Origin: Anaerobacillus alkalidiazotrophicus
Lineage (GTDB): Bacteria > Bacillota > Bacilli > Bacillales_H > Anaerobacillaceae
Length of the DNA: 64,000 bases
Assembly: GCF_001866055.1 (NCBI RefSeq)
Contig: NZ_MLQS01000017.1
Location: 1,500 to 65,499 of the forward strand
Direction: 5' to 3'
Each line of letters opens with the position of its first letter. Position 1 is the first letter of the stretch. The notes below the pieces were generated by a model. That model saw only the letters and a program-made list of their open reading frames with translations, was not told where the DNA came from and ran no database searches. Below are positions 17,792-27,107 of the stretch, piece by piece. The translations under genes and the position numbers were made by a program.

Positions 17792-19288
17792 GTGAAAAAA
17801 TTAAAAATCGTGTTAATAATTTTGTTTTTAGGAGTACTATTTTCAGCATGTAGTAACCAATCTTCAAATGAGGAAGAAAGTATTGGGGAAACGACAGACA
17901 TAGAAGAAACAGTTACACCAATAGAAACAGCATCAGATGATATAAAAATATTTACGATTGAAGCAGTAGAAGAGAATTGGCAATATACAACCGATAAAGT
18001 GACTAAAGCTTGGATGTATAATGGAATGCTTCCAGGTGAAGAAATTAGAGTAAATGAAGGTGACGAAGTGGAACTCCGCTTTTTAAATTCATTACCAGTA
18101 TCGACGGCATTACACTTGCACGGATTACCCATTGTAAATGAAATGGATGGAGTTCCAGGAGTTACACAAAACGTTATACAACCAGGAGAAGAGTTTATTT
18201 ATTCCTTCAAGGCAACTTTACCAGGGACGTATTGGTATCACTCACATGAAAATAGTGCAGAACAATTGTTTAGAGGTATGTACGGGGCAATTGTAGTTGA
18301 AGAAAGTACAAATAAAAATCATAAGATTGATCAGGTTGTATTTATTAGTGAATGGTCAGCGATGGTAGAAGAAATGTATGACGAGAGTGAAAAAGATGGT
18401 GGGGAGCATGGAAGTACTGGTGGTGCTCATGGTGCTCATGGAAACGGAAATGGCGTTGAATTACCTCACAATGAGATGATGAATGATGTATACAATACGG
18501 TTGTTATAAATGGAAAAGCAGGAGCAGATATTAGTGGATTTGTAGTGAAGGAAGGGGAATCTAATCGCTTAAGATTTATTAATTCAGGCTTATATACACA
18601 GACAATCGTTATTCCAAATCACGAATTTAAGGTAACACATTATGACGGTCAGCCTGTGAACGAACCAACAGTAATTAAAAATGAAAAACTTTTAATTGCA
18701 CCTGGAGAAAGATATGATATTGAGATTATTTTAAACAATGCTGGAGCATGGGGCATAGAAATATTTGCTGAAGCAAATAAAGAAAAATTAAATAGTATCC
18801 TGCCTCTTGTTTATGAAGGCTATGAAAATGAACGTCTTCAGATTAACAATGAAAAATTGTCTACCTTTGATATGACTAAATATGGACAGAGTCAACAAAT
18901 TGAAAGAATTAATAGTGTAACAAAGGAATTTGAGATGGTCTTAGCTTCAAATGATGGAGATGAGACATTCACTATTAATGGTAAGAAAGCCCCTGATTTA
19001 GAGGTATATGAAGTTAACGAAGGGGATGTAATCAAGATGACTATTACGAATATTAGTGGTGTTGATCACCCGATGCATAGTCATGGACACTTCTTTTATG
19101 TGATTTCAAAAAATGGAGTATCCGTTCAAGGTTCACCAATCTTAAAAGATACGTTAAATGTTAGGCCTGGTGAAACGTATGAAATAGTATTGATTGCAGA
19201 TAATGCTGGAAAATGGTTTTTTCATTGTCATGAGCTTCATCATGCGGAAAGTGGAATGATCTCATTAATTGATTATGCAGGTAACTAA
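17792..19288 (+). CDS. Multicopper oxidase lipoprotein (laccase-like)
   Basis: Surface copper oxidase of 498 residues. A lipoprotein signal ends in FSACS (Cys20). Copper motifs are all visible: LHLHG (about 110), WYHSHEN, HPMHSHGH and the C-terminal HCHELHHAESGM, covering type 1, 2 and 3 sites. A Gly/His-rich insert (GGEHGSTGGAHGAHGNGNG, about 205-225) may bind extra metal. Family members oxidise phenols or Cu(I)/Mn(II)/Fe(II), so the substrate is open. The GTG start follows AAAGGAGG, and a terminator closes the single-gene unit. Confidence 0.93.
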   Translation: MKKLKIVLIILFLGVLFSACSNQSSNEEESIGETTDIEETVTPIETASDDIKIFTIEAVEENWQYTTDKVTKAWMYNGMLPGEEIRVNEGDEVELRFLNSLPVSTALHLHGLPIVNEMDGVPGVTQNVIQPGEEFIYSFKATLPGTYWYHSHENSAEQLFRGMYGAIVVEESTNKNHKIDQVVFISEWSAMVEEMYDESEKDGGEHGSTGGAHGAHGNGNGVELPHNEMMNDVYNTVVINGKAGADISGFVVKEGESNRLRFINSGLYTQTIVIPNHEFKVTHYDGQPVNEPTVIKNEKLLIAPGERYDIEIILNNAGAWGIEIFAEANKEKLNSILPLVYEGYENERLQINNEKLSTFDMTKYGQSQQIERINSVTKEFEMVLASNDGDETFTINGKKAPDLEVYEVNEGDVIKMTITNISGVDHPMHSHGHFFYVISKNGVSVQGSPILKDTLNVRPGETYEIVLIADNAGKWFFHCHELHHAESGMISLIDYAGN

Positions 19289-19304
19289 TCAATATTGGAA
19301 TAAT

Positions 19305-19347
19305 AAAAACTTCTACATGACATGTTTCTGTAGGAGTTTTTGTTTTT
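19305..19347 (+). terminator. Terminator of the multicopper oxidase
   Basis: AAAAACTTCTACA / TGTAGGAGTTTTT stem with an 11-base loop and following T-rich tract. Confidence 0.85.
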
Positions 19348-19686
19348 ACTAGTTAAATTTTTGAAATACGTAATTTTTTTAGGAGTTTGAAATTATACAA
19401 ACTTTCTTTGTTGTTTTTTCAATAATTTATTTTTTAAGCAATAAAAATTTAAATATTTCGTGAATACATAATTTCTTTATAAAATAACCATATTTCTCAC
19501 AAAACTTGTAGTTATTTTAAAAATTAAGTTTTATTTTTTTATCTAAAACCTACGTTTAAGAAAGAGGAAAGTCATCTTGGTAGAGATTAGAGTATATGGG
19601 CATCTGTTTCAGGACTAATAGATATTAGCTAAGAAACATGCAGTGGTAGAAAAAAGATTCGAAGAAAAATGGAGGTAACAAAAGAT
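19348..19686. other. Gene-free A+T-rich leader upstream of mdh
   Basis: About 340 bp without a recognisable gene, riboswitch or repeat. It presumably holds the promoter for the mdh-sdh set, but no convincing -35/-10 pair was identified. Confidence 0.4.
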
Positions 19687-20625
19687 ATGTCAATTAAGCG
19701 AAGAAAAATTTCCGTTATTGGTAGTGGATTTACTGGTGCAACAACTGCACTCATGGTAGCTCAAAAAGAACTTGGGGATGTAGTTTTACTAGATATTCCT
19801 CAATTGGATGGTCCTACGAAGGGTAAGGCGTTAGATATGTTAGAAGCAAGTCCAGTTTTAGGATTTGATGCAAATATTGTTGGTACTTCAAACTATGAGG
19901 ACACCACTAGTTCTGACGTAGTTGTGATTACAGCAGGGATTGCTAGAAAACCAGGTATGAGTAGAGATGATCTCGTTAATATCAATTCTGAAATTATGAA
20001 AGCTGTTACGAAAGAAGTTGTAAAGTATTCGCCTAACTGCTTAATTTTAGTGTTAACAAATCCAGTAGACGCTATGACTTATATTGTTTCCAAAGAATCA
20101 GGGTTTCCAAAGAACCGTGTTATTGGTCAATCAGGAATATTGGACACTGCTCGGTTTCGTACATTTGTTGCTCAGGAATTGAATGTATCGGTTGAAGATG
20201 TTATAGGACTTGTTCTAGGTGGCCATGGGGATGATATGGTGCCATTAGTTAGATATTCCTATGCTGGTGGGATACCGATTGAGAACCTATTACCGAAAGA
20301 TCGCCTAGATGATATTGTTGAACGTACACGTAAAGGTGGTGAAGAGATCGTTAATTTGCTAGGGAACGGAAGTGCCTACTTTGCACCATCTGCTTCAATT
20401 ACACAAATAGTTGAAGCAATCATAAAGGATAAAAAGCGAATTATTCCTACAATTGCGTACCTTCAGGGTGAATATGGCTATCAGGACCTTTACTTAGGTG
20501 TTCCAACAATTATAGGTGGGGACGGTATAGAAAAAATTATTGAGTTAGAATTAACTAATGATGAAAAAGCAGCATTAAAAAAGTCGGTTCAATCTGTATA
20601 TAGTGATAAAGAGTTTTTAAAATAG
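19687..20625 (+). CDS. mdh: Malate dehydrogenase
   Basis: NAD-dependent oxidation of malate to oxaloacetate in the TCA cycle. The 312 residues equal B. subtilis Mdh. Seen are the nucleotide-binding [11 protein letters not shown], substrate loop [26 protein letters not shown] and the catalytic His in [11 protein letters not shown]. The ATG at 19687 has GGAGGT nine bases upstream; the ATG at 19669 in frame lacks a site. It precedes the succinate dehydrogenase genes, linking two consecutive TCA steps, instead of the citZ-icd-mdh order usual in Bacillus. Confidence 0.95.
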   Translation: MSIKRRKISVIGSGFTGATTALMVAQKELGDVVLLDIPQLDGPTKGKALDMLEASPVLGFDANIVGTSNYEDTTSSDVVVITAGIARKPGMSRDDLVNINSEIMKAVTKEVVKYSPNCLILVLTNPVDAMTYIVSKESGFPKNRVIGQSGILDTARFRTFVAQELNVSVEDVIGLVLGGHGDDMVPLVRYSYAGGIPIENLLPKDRLDDIVERTRKGGEEIVNLLGNGSAYFAPSASITQIVEAIIKDKKRIIPTIAYLQGEYGYQDLYLGVPTIIGGDGIEKIIELELTNDEKAALKKSVQSVYSDKEFLK

Positions 20626-20701
20626 AGAAGATATAGGCGATGAGCAAAAGGAGACGTACAATACAAACCAAGAGATAAAGATGAGTTTAGGAGGAGAACC
20701 G

Positions 20702-22411
20702 ATGCTAGCTTATGATGTAGTAGTAGTTGGAGCAGGTGGAGCTGGAATGATGGCAGCACTTTCTGCGAGTGAAGATAAAAGTTTAAAAGTTGCATGTATA
20801 TCTAAAGTATTTCCGACAAGGTCACATACCGGTGCAGCTCAGGGTGGAATTAATGCAGCGATGGGGTACCGTGATTCAACGGACTCTCCTGAAAAGCATT
20901 TTATGGATACAGTAAAAGGGAGCGACTTTTTAGCTGACCAAGATGCAGTTGAATTTTTCACTTCAAAAATGCCAGAAATTATTTCTGAATTAGATTATTA
21001 TGGTGTACCTTTCTCACGAGATGGAAATGGTAACATCGCACAACGTCCATTCGGTGGTGCATCAAGCCCTAGAACTTGTTATTCGGCAGATAAAACAGGG
21101 CATGTCATTCTTCATTCGATTTATGAACAGTGTTTAAAAAATGAAGTAGAGTTTTTTGATGAGTGGTTAATTCTTTCTTTAACTGTGGAAGAAGGAAACT
21201 GTACTGGATTAGTAGTGATGGACCTAAAAACGGGTGATATTGTTCCGATGAAAGCAAAAACAGTCGTCATTGCTACTGGTGGTTTTGGAAGAGTTTACTG
21301 GAATAGAACGACAAATGCGATCAATATGACAGGTGATGGTACAGCGGCTTGTTTTAACGCGGGAATTCCATTAAAAGATCCTGAGTTTGTACAGTTCCAC
21401 CCAACAGGATTAGCTTCTACAGGAATCTTATTATCTGAAGCCTGTCGCGGTGAAGGTGGATATCTATTAAATAAAGATGGCGAACGCTTTATGGCTAGAT
21501 ACGCACCAGAAAAAATGGAATTAGGACCACGTGACTTAGTTTCTAGAACAATCGAAACAGAGATCAAAGAAGGCCGTGGTTTCGGTGAAGGAATGAATGC
21601 CTATGTGTTAATGGATTTAAGACACCTAGGTAAAAAGAAAATTATGGAGCGTCTACCACAGGTACGTGAGCTGGCGATGGAGTTTGAAGGAATCGATATG
21701 CTAGAAGCACCTGTACCAATTCGACCAAGCTGTCACTATATGATGGGTGGTATTCATGTAGTAGATCCACAAACTCTAAGCACAACGATTGATGGCGTAC
21801 ATGCTGCTGGTGAATGTGCTTGTGTATCGCTTCATGGTGCCAATCGTTTAGGTGGAAATTCAGTAGCAGATGTTGTGTTATTTGGAAAATATGTAGGGAT
21901 TGGTGCGAAAGAATCAGCTCACCGTCGCTCATTTGGTTCAGAAGTTAAACTAGAACAAGAAACAGAAACATGGAAAGAGAAATTTAAAATGATTCGTAAT
22001 AAAAAGAGCGGATCAAATATTGTTGAGATTCGAAATAAAATGGCTCAAACGATGTGGGATAATGTTGGAATCTTCCGTGAAGAAAGCGAAATGAAACAAG
22101 CTTTAGCGGATATTGAACACTTGCTCGTTGATTATCAAGATACGTATATCGGTGACCCGGCAGTTCGTTATAATATGGCATTTGTAAACTATGTTGAGAT
22201 TGGCAACTGTTTAACGTTAGCAAAAGCCATCGTAATGGCTGCGCTCAATCGAAAAGAGAGTAGAGGCTCGCACACGAGAAAAGATTTCCCGACGCGTGAT
22301 GATGCGAACTTCTTAGCACACACACTTGTTCATAAAAAGGGAGATCAGTATGAACTAGAATATATCCCTGTTAAGATTACAAAGTATAAACCAGAGGAGC
22401 GAAAATACTAA
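20702..22411 (+). CDS. sdhA: Succinate dehydrogenase/fumarate reductase flavoprotein subunit
   Basis: FAD-bearing catalytic subunit that interconverts succinate and fumarate. The 569 residues show the Rossmann motif VVGAGGAGMMAAL, RSHTGAAQGG with His42 as the probable covalent FAD site, the FQFHPTGL-like FVQFHPTGLAST, RGEGGYLLNKDGERFM and HGANRLGGNS. The ATG at 20702 follows AGGAGGAG. The sdhB stop-start overlap (TAATG) couples it to the damaged iron-sulfur gene, then a CCG-domain gene rather than a cytochrome b. This is the SdhE-type layout of archaea and some bacteria, not the classic Bacillus sdhCAB. Confidence 0.93.
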   Translation: MLAYDVVVVGAGGAGMMAALSASEDKSLKVACISKVFPTRSHTGAAQGGINAAMGYRDSTDSPEKHFMDTVKGSDFLADQDAVEFFTSKMPEIISELDYYGVPFSRDGNGNIAQRPFGGASSPRTCYSADKTGHVILHSIYEQCLKNEVEFFDEWLILSLTVEEGNCTGLVVMDLKTGDIVPMKAKTVVIATGGFGRVYWNRTTNAINMTGDGTAACFNAGIPLKDPEFVQFHPTGLASTGILLSEACRGEGGYLLNKDGERFMARYAPEKMELGPRDLVSRTIETEIKEGRGFGEGMNAYVLMDLRHLGKKKIMERLPQVRELAMEFEGIDMLEAPVPIRPSCHYMMGGIHVVDPQTLSTTIDGVHAAGECACVSLHGANRLGGNSVADVVLFGKYVGIGAKESAHRRSFGSEVKLEQETETWKEKFKMIRNKKSGSNIVEIRNKMAQTMWDNVGIFREESEMKQALADIEHLLVDYQDTYIGDPAVRYNMAFVNYVEIGNCLTLAKAIVMAALNRKESRGSHTRKDFPTRDDANFLAHTLVHKKGDQYELEYIPVKITKYKPEERKY

Positions 22412-23336
22412 TGGAAAAATTTATTTTTAGAATTCATCGCTATGACGGGACAACCAAGTGGGTTCAAGAATATCAATTCCCTTATGAAAAAAATAAAACT
22501 GTCCTTTGGGCATTAACAAAAATTAAAGATGAAATGGATCCGACATTAAACTTTACTTCTGCCTGTCGTCACGCTATTTGTGGGAGCTGTGGAGTAAGAA
22601 TTAACGACTAGATGAAATCATCGAAACGTTCGAAACAAATGTTTTAACATTTGAACCGTTACAAAATTATGAAGTAATTAGAGATTTAGTTATTGATTGG
22701 AAGCCAAAAGTGGAGAAGCTTAAGCTTGTTAAGCCATGGTTAATCCCTTCTGAGGACGGAAGTGTAGAGAAAGGCTTTAAGCAAAGTGAAGCAGAATTTG
22801 CGAAAATTGCTTCACCAACTGACTGTATTCTTTGTGGAGTATGTACATCAGAGTGTGGACAGCTAAATGTAAATGATGGTGGGTATCTTGATCCGTTCGT
22901 TTTAAATAAAGCATACCGTTTTGCTGTTGATTCAAGAGATGCTGATCCATTGCAACGTATTCAGCCAGTGCTAGAAAATGAATTATGGAAATGTATTCAC
23001 TGTATGCAGTGTGTAACGAACTGTCCAAAAGGTATTCCGTTAACAGACCAAATTGCCTACTTACGAAAAGTTTCGATGAAAATGGGTGCTAAAGATAACC
23101 AAGGTGCTCGCCATGCTTATGCATTCTATGATGATGTTCACAAGACTGGTAGATTAAATGAAATGATGTTACCAATTAAGACCGATGGAATGGTGAAAAC
23201 AATTGGAAAACGAGTTCCGATGGCTACACGAATGATCTTAAAAGGAAAAATTAATCCACTACACATGCCAAAGAAAGTAAAAGGTATAGAGGGAATAAGA
23301 AAAATTTATCAATATGCCCAGGAGGTGAGCAAATAA
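22411..23336 (+). pseudogene. sdhB: Succinate dehydrogenase iron-sulfur subunit, disrupted
   Basis: The first frame encodes the [2Fe-2S] domain up to SACRHAICGSCGVRIND and stops at 22611. Homology resumes at once in another frame (LDEIIETFETNVLTFEPLQN) and runs through the [4Fe-4S]/[3Fe-4S] region (CILCGVCTSECGQ, CIHCMQCVTNCPKGIP) to 23336. About ten codons that normally hold the fourth [2Fe-2S] cysteine (xxACETK) are missing, some 28 bp, causing the frameshift. As read, no functional subunit is made. All flanking genes are intact, so a recent mutation or an assembly error are both possible. Confidence 0.88.
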
Positions 23337-24214
23337 TGAGATACGGATTTTTTCCAGGTTGTACATTAGAATCTGCTGCTGGAGAATTAATGATTTCTAC
23401 AAAAAAGGTAGCAAGTGCTTTAGGTATCGAACTCATTGAGCTTGAGGGGTGGACTTGTTGCGGTGCGAGTCACATTCAAGATGTTGATGACTTTTTAGCA
23501 ACGAGCGTTAATGCTAGAAACTTAGCGTTAGCCGAAGAATTAAATGCTCCATTAATGACTGTTTGTAACACCTGTACGTTAATGCTTCGAACAGCAAAAA
23601 AAGATTTAGATGAAGACCAAGAATTAAAGGAAAAAGTAAACACGGGTTTACAACAATCTGGTTTAGAGTATAAAGGTACGAGCGAAGTAACTCATTTACT
23701 TTGGGCAATTATTCAAGACTATGGAATTGAAAATTTAAAGAAGCTAGTAAAAAGGCCACTAAAAGGTTTAAAAGTAGCTAACTTTTATGGGTGTCATATT
23801 GTAAGACCACCTCAAATCATGGGGTTTGAAAATCATAGAAATCCACGTTCAATGGAAATCGTTGCAGAAGCATTAGGTGCTGAATGTGTTGATTTTGATC
23901 AAAGATTAGCTTGTTGCGGATTCCATGCTGTTTTTCCAGCAGAGAAAGAAGTGTTAAAACTAACGGCGATCAATTGTATATCCCCTAAGATGGCAGGCGC
24001 TCATTGTATCGTTACACCATGTCCATTATGTCAAATGCAATTAGATATGTATCAACCAGATGCACAAAAAGGGTACAGTGAAGATATTGAAATGCCAATT
24101 TTACACTTACCACAGTTAATTGGTTTAGCATTAGGATTTAGTCCAGAAGAGCTTGCAATTAACCGTCATATTGTTGATGCAGTACCGTTTTTAAAAGAGA
24201 GTTTAGGAGTTTAA
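23336..24214 (+). CDS. CCG-domain subunit (SdhE/HdrB-like) of succinate dehydrogenase
   Basis: 292-residue protein with two cysteine-rich CCG domains: GCTLESAAG...TCCGASH...CNTCTLML and YGCHIVRP...LACCGFH...TPCPLCQMQ. In heterodisulfide reductase subunit B and in archaeal-type SdhE these bind a non-cubane iron-sulfur cluster and pass electrons to a thiol or quinone. It has no membrane segments. It overlaps the end of the iron-sulfur gene, so it belongs to the same complex and replaces cytochrome b-type anchors. Assignment to SdhE rather than thiol:fumarate reductase is by operon context. Confidence 0.88.
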   Translation: MRYGFFPGCTLESAAGELMISTKKVASALGIELIELEGWTCCGASHIQDVDDFLATSVNARNLALAEELNAPLMTVCNTCTLMLRTAKKDLDEDQELKEKVNTGLQQSGLEYKGTSEVTHLLWAIIQDYGIENLKKLVKRPLKGLKVANFYGCHIVRPPQIMGFENHRNPRSMEIVAEALGAECVDFDQRLACCGFHAVFPAEKEVLKLTAINCISPKMAGAHCIVTPCPLCQMQLDMYQPDAQKGYSEDIEMPILHLPQLIGLALGFSPEELAINRHIVDAVPFLKESLGV

Positions 24215-24237
24215 TATTTTTAAGGGAGTAGCTTTAT

Positions 24238-24579
24238 ATGAAATACGTGCTTAAAAGACATGAGAAAAAAGCGAAACTTGTAGGAATGGCCAATTCAAAC
24301 CAACTTTGGCTGCAAAATATGAGAGAAGAGTGGATCCATGATATCTATGAAGAAAGTGATATTCACTACGGTATGATTTATTCTATTCATAAATCTTTCC
24401 ACCGTCTATCAACGTCGATTACTGGTTTCTTTCAAGATGAAGACACGCAAAAATGGATTTATGTTGAAAATGGTGTAGCTTATAAAGAGGCACCAGAAAA
24501 CAGTGACAAACCATATGGTTGGGAAGACGATTTGCAAAAGTTAATGGTTAAGGAAATTGAGTATAATAAACAAATGTAG
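24238..24579 (+). CDS. Small protein at the end of the sdh operon
   Basis: 113 residues, soluble, charged and aromatic-rich (LQNMREEWIHDIYEES, ITGFFQDEDTQKWIYVENG). There are no Cys residues, membrane segments or known motifs. It begins 23 bp after the CCG subunit with GGGAG upstream, and the operon terminator follows it, so co-expression with the succinate dehydrogenase is likely. In Sulfolobus-type complexes a fourth small subunit (SdhF) occupies this position, but I cannot show homology. Function unknown. Confidence 0.75.
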   Translation: MKYVLKRHEKKAKLVGMANSNQLWLQNMREEWIHDIYEESDIHYGMIYSIHKSFHRLSTSITGFFQDEDTQKWIYVENGVAYKEAPENSDKPYGWEDDLQKLMVKEIEYNKQM

Positions 24580-24597
24580 TAGATTAAATATTTAAAT

Positions 24598-24643
24598 TAA
24601 AAAACACCTAATAAACTTTTTGTTTATTAGGTGTTTTTTATAA
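24598..24643 (+). terminator. Terminator of the mdh-sdh region
   Basis: AAAAAACACCTAATAAAC / GTTTATTAGGTGTTTTTT stem with a T-run. Confidence 0.92.
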
Positions 24644-24708
24644 ATAAAATATTAACTTTCACTGTTGTTTACCCTGTAAATAAGATTGATGTAGGTTAAT
24701 TCACTTTC

Positions 24709-24732
24709 GTGGGTGTCTGACACCGAAAATGG
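24709..24732. repeat. GTGTCTGACAC palindromic repeat
   Basis: GGGTGTCTGACACCG flanked by TTTC...GAAA, so the arms extend to TTTCG-GTGTCWGACACC-GAAA. It is the same type as TGTCTGACACC at 37112 and related to the GGGGGTCTGACCCCC pair at 2561. Dispersed intergenic element. Confidence 0.6.
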
Positions 24733-24775
24733 ACAAATCGTTAAAATGTCCGTGTGGGGTGGACGTAACTAGTTA

Positions 24776-25774
24776 TTATGATGATTTAATCTCTAGTAAG
24801 TCAGCATCAAACGTAATACCAGCATCTTTTCTAGCGGCTTCCAGAACTTGAATAACTGAATGACTGTAATCAAGTAATTCGTAACACTTCTTTAAATCTT
24901 TTGATTGATAAATCTTGTTAAAAGCAAGCATTTCATAATACAATGCGTTCATTTCTGTTTGTGCATTTAATTCTACTTCTTTATCTTCTAAATGAAGGAT
25001 GACTTTTCTACAACCGTTTGCCCCATGTTCAACATGAAGGTATCCTTTTTCTCCTTGGATAAGAACAAAGTTCAGACTATTCGTATCTTTGCACCCAACA
25101 CATTCGCCAATAAAATTCGGATATTCTAATAATAAAATTCCGGAAGTATCAATTCCGTTTGGATGTTTGTTTGCTTTATATTGGACTGTTTGAGGTGTCC
25201 CAAACAAATTCATGACAAAGTGTAGGTTATAAATATTAATATCTGTTAGAGCGCCACCTGAAAATTTAGGATTGAAAACATTTGGAGTTTCTCCACGCAG
25301 AAGGGCGTTGTATTTACTCGAATACTGACTATAATTACATTGGATAAATTTAATTTGTCCAAGTTTATTGATGTTTTCTTTTATTAATTGATAGTTTGGC
25401 AGGTGGATCGTTGTGATAGCTTCAAATAACAGTAAATTTTTTTGTTTAGCAAGAGATATTAAACTCTCAAGTTCCTGTACAGTTGAAGTAAATGGCTTTT
25501 CACATATTACATTTTTCCCGTTTTGAAGTGCTTGATATGCTTGATCATAATGTAAGCTATTTGGCGATGCGATATAAACAAAGTTAACATTCGGATCAGC
25601 ATACAGCTTATCTAAATCAGTATAAATCGTTTGTACATTGAATTTTTCAGCAAGTGGCTTAGCTGTTTCTTCTTTTCTAGAATATATCGCTTCACACGTA
25701 GCTTCCTCGATTTCGTTTAAGGCTGATAAAAACTTATCTACGATAGGTCCTGTTCCAATTGTTGCAATCTTCAT
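24776..25774 (-). CDS. Gfo/Idh/MocA family oxidoreductase
   Basis: NAD(P)-dependent oxidoreductase of 332 residues. The N-terminal Rossmann fold starts MKIATIGTGPIVDKF. Family motifs are VYIASPNSLHYDQAYQAL and NGKNVICEKPFTST, with the conserved EKP. The C-terminal half carries the GGALTDINIYNLHF segment. Members act on sugars, inositols or dihydrodiols; this substrate is not predictable. The ATG at 25774 is preceded by GGAGTG, whereas an upstream start seven codons earlier has none. It is monocistronic and divergent from comQ. Confidence 0.88.
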   Translation of the reverse strand: MKIATIGTGPIVDKFLSALNEIEEATCEAIYSRKEETAKPLAEKFNVQTIYTDLDKLYADPNVNFVYIASPNSLHYDQAYQALQNGKNVICEKPFTSTVQELESLISLAKQKNLLLFEAITTIHLPNYQLIKENINKLGQIKFIQCNYSQYSSKYNALLRGETPNVFNPKFSGGALTDINIYNLHFVMNLFGTPQTVQYKANKHPNGIDTSGILLLEYPNFIGECVGCKDTNSLNFVLIQGEKGYLHVEHGANGCRKVILHLEDKEVELNAQTEMNALYYEMLAFNKIYQSKDLKKCYELLDYSHSVIQVLEAARKDAGITFDADLLEIKSS

Positions 25775-25991
25775 TTCAAACACTCCAATCGACATATTAT
25801 TTTAACTTCTATTTTATAAAGTGTATGTAGTCTTGGTTCTTCTGATTATTATACAATTTTTTCCGAATATATCCCAACCATAGCATCTAATTTTATGTAA
25901 TTGTATGAATAAGTGGTTAATATGAGTATGTAAAATTATGAATGTTTATGTAGAAAATACCTATTTTCTATTGTAAAATGAATAGTAAAAA

Positions 25992-26003
25992 TGACCCGGG
26001 TCA
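25992..26003. promoter_or_regulatory. TGACCCGGGTCA palindrome at the comQ start
   Basis: Perfect 12-bp palindrome ending four bases before the AGGAG ribosome binding site of comQ. Its position suggests an operator or a structure occluding translation. No known regulator is matched. Confidence 0.45.
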
Positions 26004-26015
26004 AAAGGAGATTGG

Positions 26016-26909
26016 ATGAAAGCGTACATTAAAGAAAAAATGGACCGTTTAATAATTGATACTTTTATAAATGATGATATTCAAACGATCGTACTTGAAT
26101 TTGTTCATGACCAAACAATTAGTAGAGATCTATTTTTTGGTGAACTTACAATCCTCCACTATGAAATGTTCAATGGAAAAAATATTGATATTTATTCAGC
26201 AGCAGCGGCAGTAGAAATACTAATTTTAGCTGCTGATATTTTGGATGATTTACAAGATATTGATAATCATTCTGCACCTTGGCAGAAATATGAAAGTTCA
26301 ATCGTTCTTAATATAACAACAGGACTACTTTTATTAAGTAAAAAAATACTTGATGATTTGAATTGTTCAAACAGAAATTTGCTTGATAATATTTATTATT
26401 CAACTATCTTTCAAGCGATTACTGGACAACATATGGATTTACATAACTCTATTAATAGCGAAAAACAATATCTAGCTTTAATTGAAAAAAAATCAGGATC
26501 TTTAACAGCCCTTGCTTGTCTAGTTGGTGCAGTATTAGCTAATAGTAGTGCACTTGAGGAAGTAAGAAGCTATAGCAAAAAGATAGGGATGATTGCTCAA
26601 ATTAATAACGATATAAAATCAATTTATAACTTCGATAAAAAAAGCGATATCTTTTTAAAAAAGAAAACATTACCAATTCTTTATATGCTTTCTTTAAGAG
26701 ATAACATAGTATCAGAGTATTATACAAGTAAAAAGACCTATCAAGAGCTATTAATGATTAAAGAAGAAGTAATAAAGCAAATGTGCGATAGAGGTGCATT
26801 TCATTATGCTAGTGTCTTTATAGAGTTAAATAAGCAAGAGGCACTCGCGATTATCCGTAGTCTGAACATCTCTAATTTTTATGAAAAGAAATTAGAACTT
26901 TATACATGA
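26016..26909 (+). CDS. comQ: ComX-modifying isoprenyl transferase ComQ
   Basis: ComQ prenylates a tryptophan in pre-ComX and is needed for pheromone maturation. The 297-residue protein has the polyprenyl synthase fold with the Asp-rich motif DDLQD (77-81) in AAAVEILILAADILDD, as ComQ has. The second Asp-rich region is reduced to NNDIKSI, also common in ComQ. The next three genes are comX, comP and comA in the order known from Bacillus, which settles the assignment. It starts at ATG with AGGAG upstream and a palindrome just ahead. Confidence 0.92.
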   Translation: MKAYIKEKMDRLIIDTFINDDIQTIVLEFVHDQTISRDLFFGELTILHYEMFNGKNIDIYSAAAAVEILILAADILDDLQDIDNHSAPWQKYESSIVLNITTGLLLLSKKILDDLNCSNRNLLDNIYYSTIFQAITGQHMDLHNSINSEKQYLALIEKKSGSLTALACLVGAVLANSSALEEVRSYSKKIGMIAQINNDIKSIYNFDKKSDIFLKKKTLPILYMLSLRDNIVSEYYTSKKTYQELLMIKEEVIKQMCDRGAFHYASVFIELNKQEALAIIRSLNISNFYEKKLELYT

Positions 26910-26939
26910 ATAAACAAATGAATATTGGGAGGGTTTATT

Positions 26940-27098
26940 ATGCAAGAAATCATTCAGTTTTTAATTAAAAATCCAGATGTGTTAGAGAGAGTGAAAAATG
27001 GTTTAGCGAGTTTGGTTGGAGTAAGTTATGAAGAAGTGGCAGCGATATTGAATGTTTTTACTAATAGTGGAATTACCAGGGTGGAGCTTTGGAGGTGA
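26940..27098 (+). CDS. comX: ComX pheromone precursor
   Basis: A 52-codon gene (start GGGAGGG upstream of ATG 26940) placed between comQ and comP. The product begins MQEIIQFLIKNPDVLERV and ends GITRVELWR. The N-terminal part matches the conserved ComX leader (xxIIxFLxxNPxxL). The Trp to be prenylated would be Trp51, one residue from the end; in B. subtilis 168 it is also near the C terminus. The comP ribosome binding site lies inside the last codons, implying translational coupling. The exact processed peptide cannot be read from sequence. Confidence 0.92.
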   Translation: MQEIIQFLIKNPDVLERVKNGLASLVGVSYEEVAAILNVFTNSGITRVELWR

Positions 27099-27107
27099 TT
27101 TTAACAG

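Noticed and set aside
26940..27098. comX candidate as another RiPP precursor
   Set aside because: It lacks Cys, carries the ComX-type leader and lies between comQ and comP.
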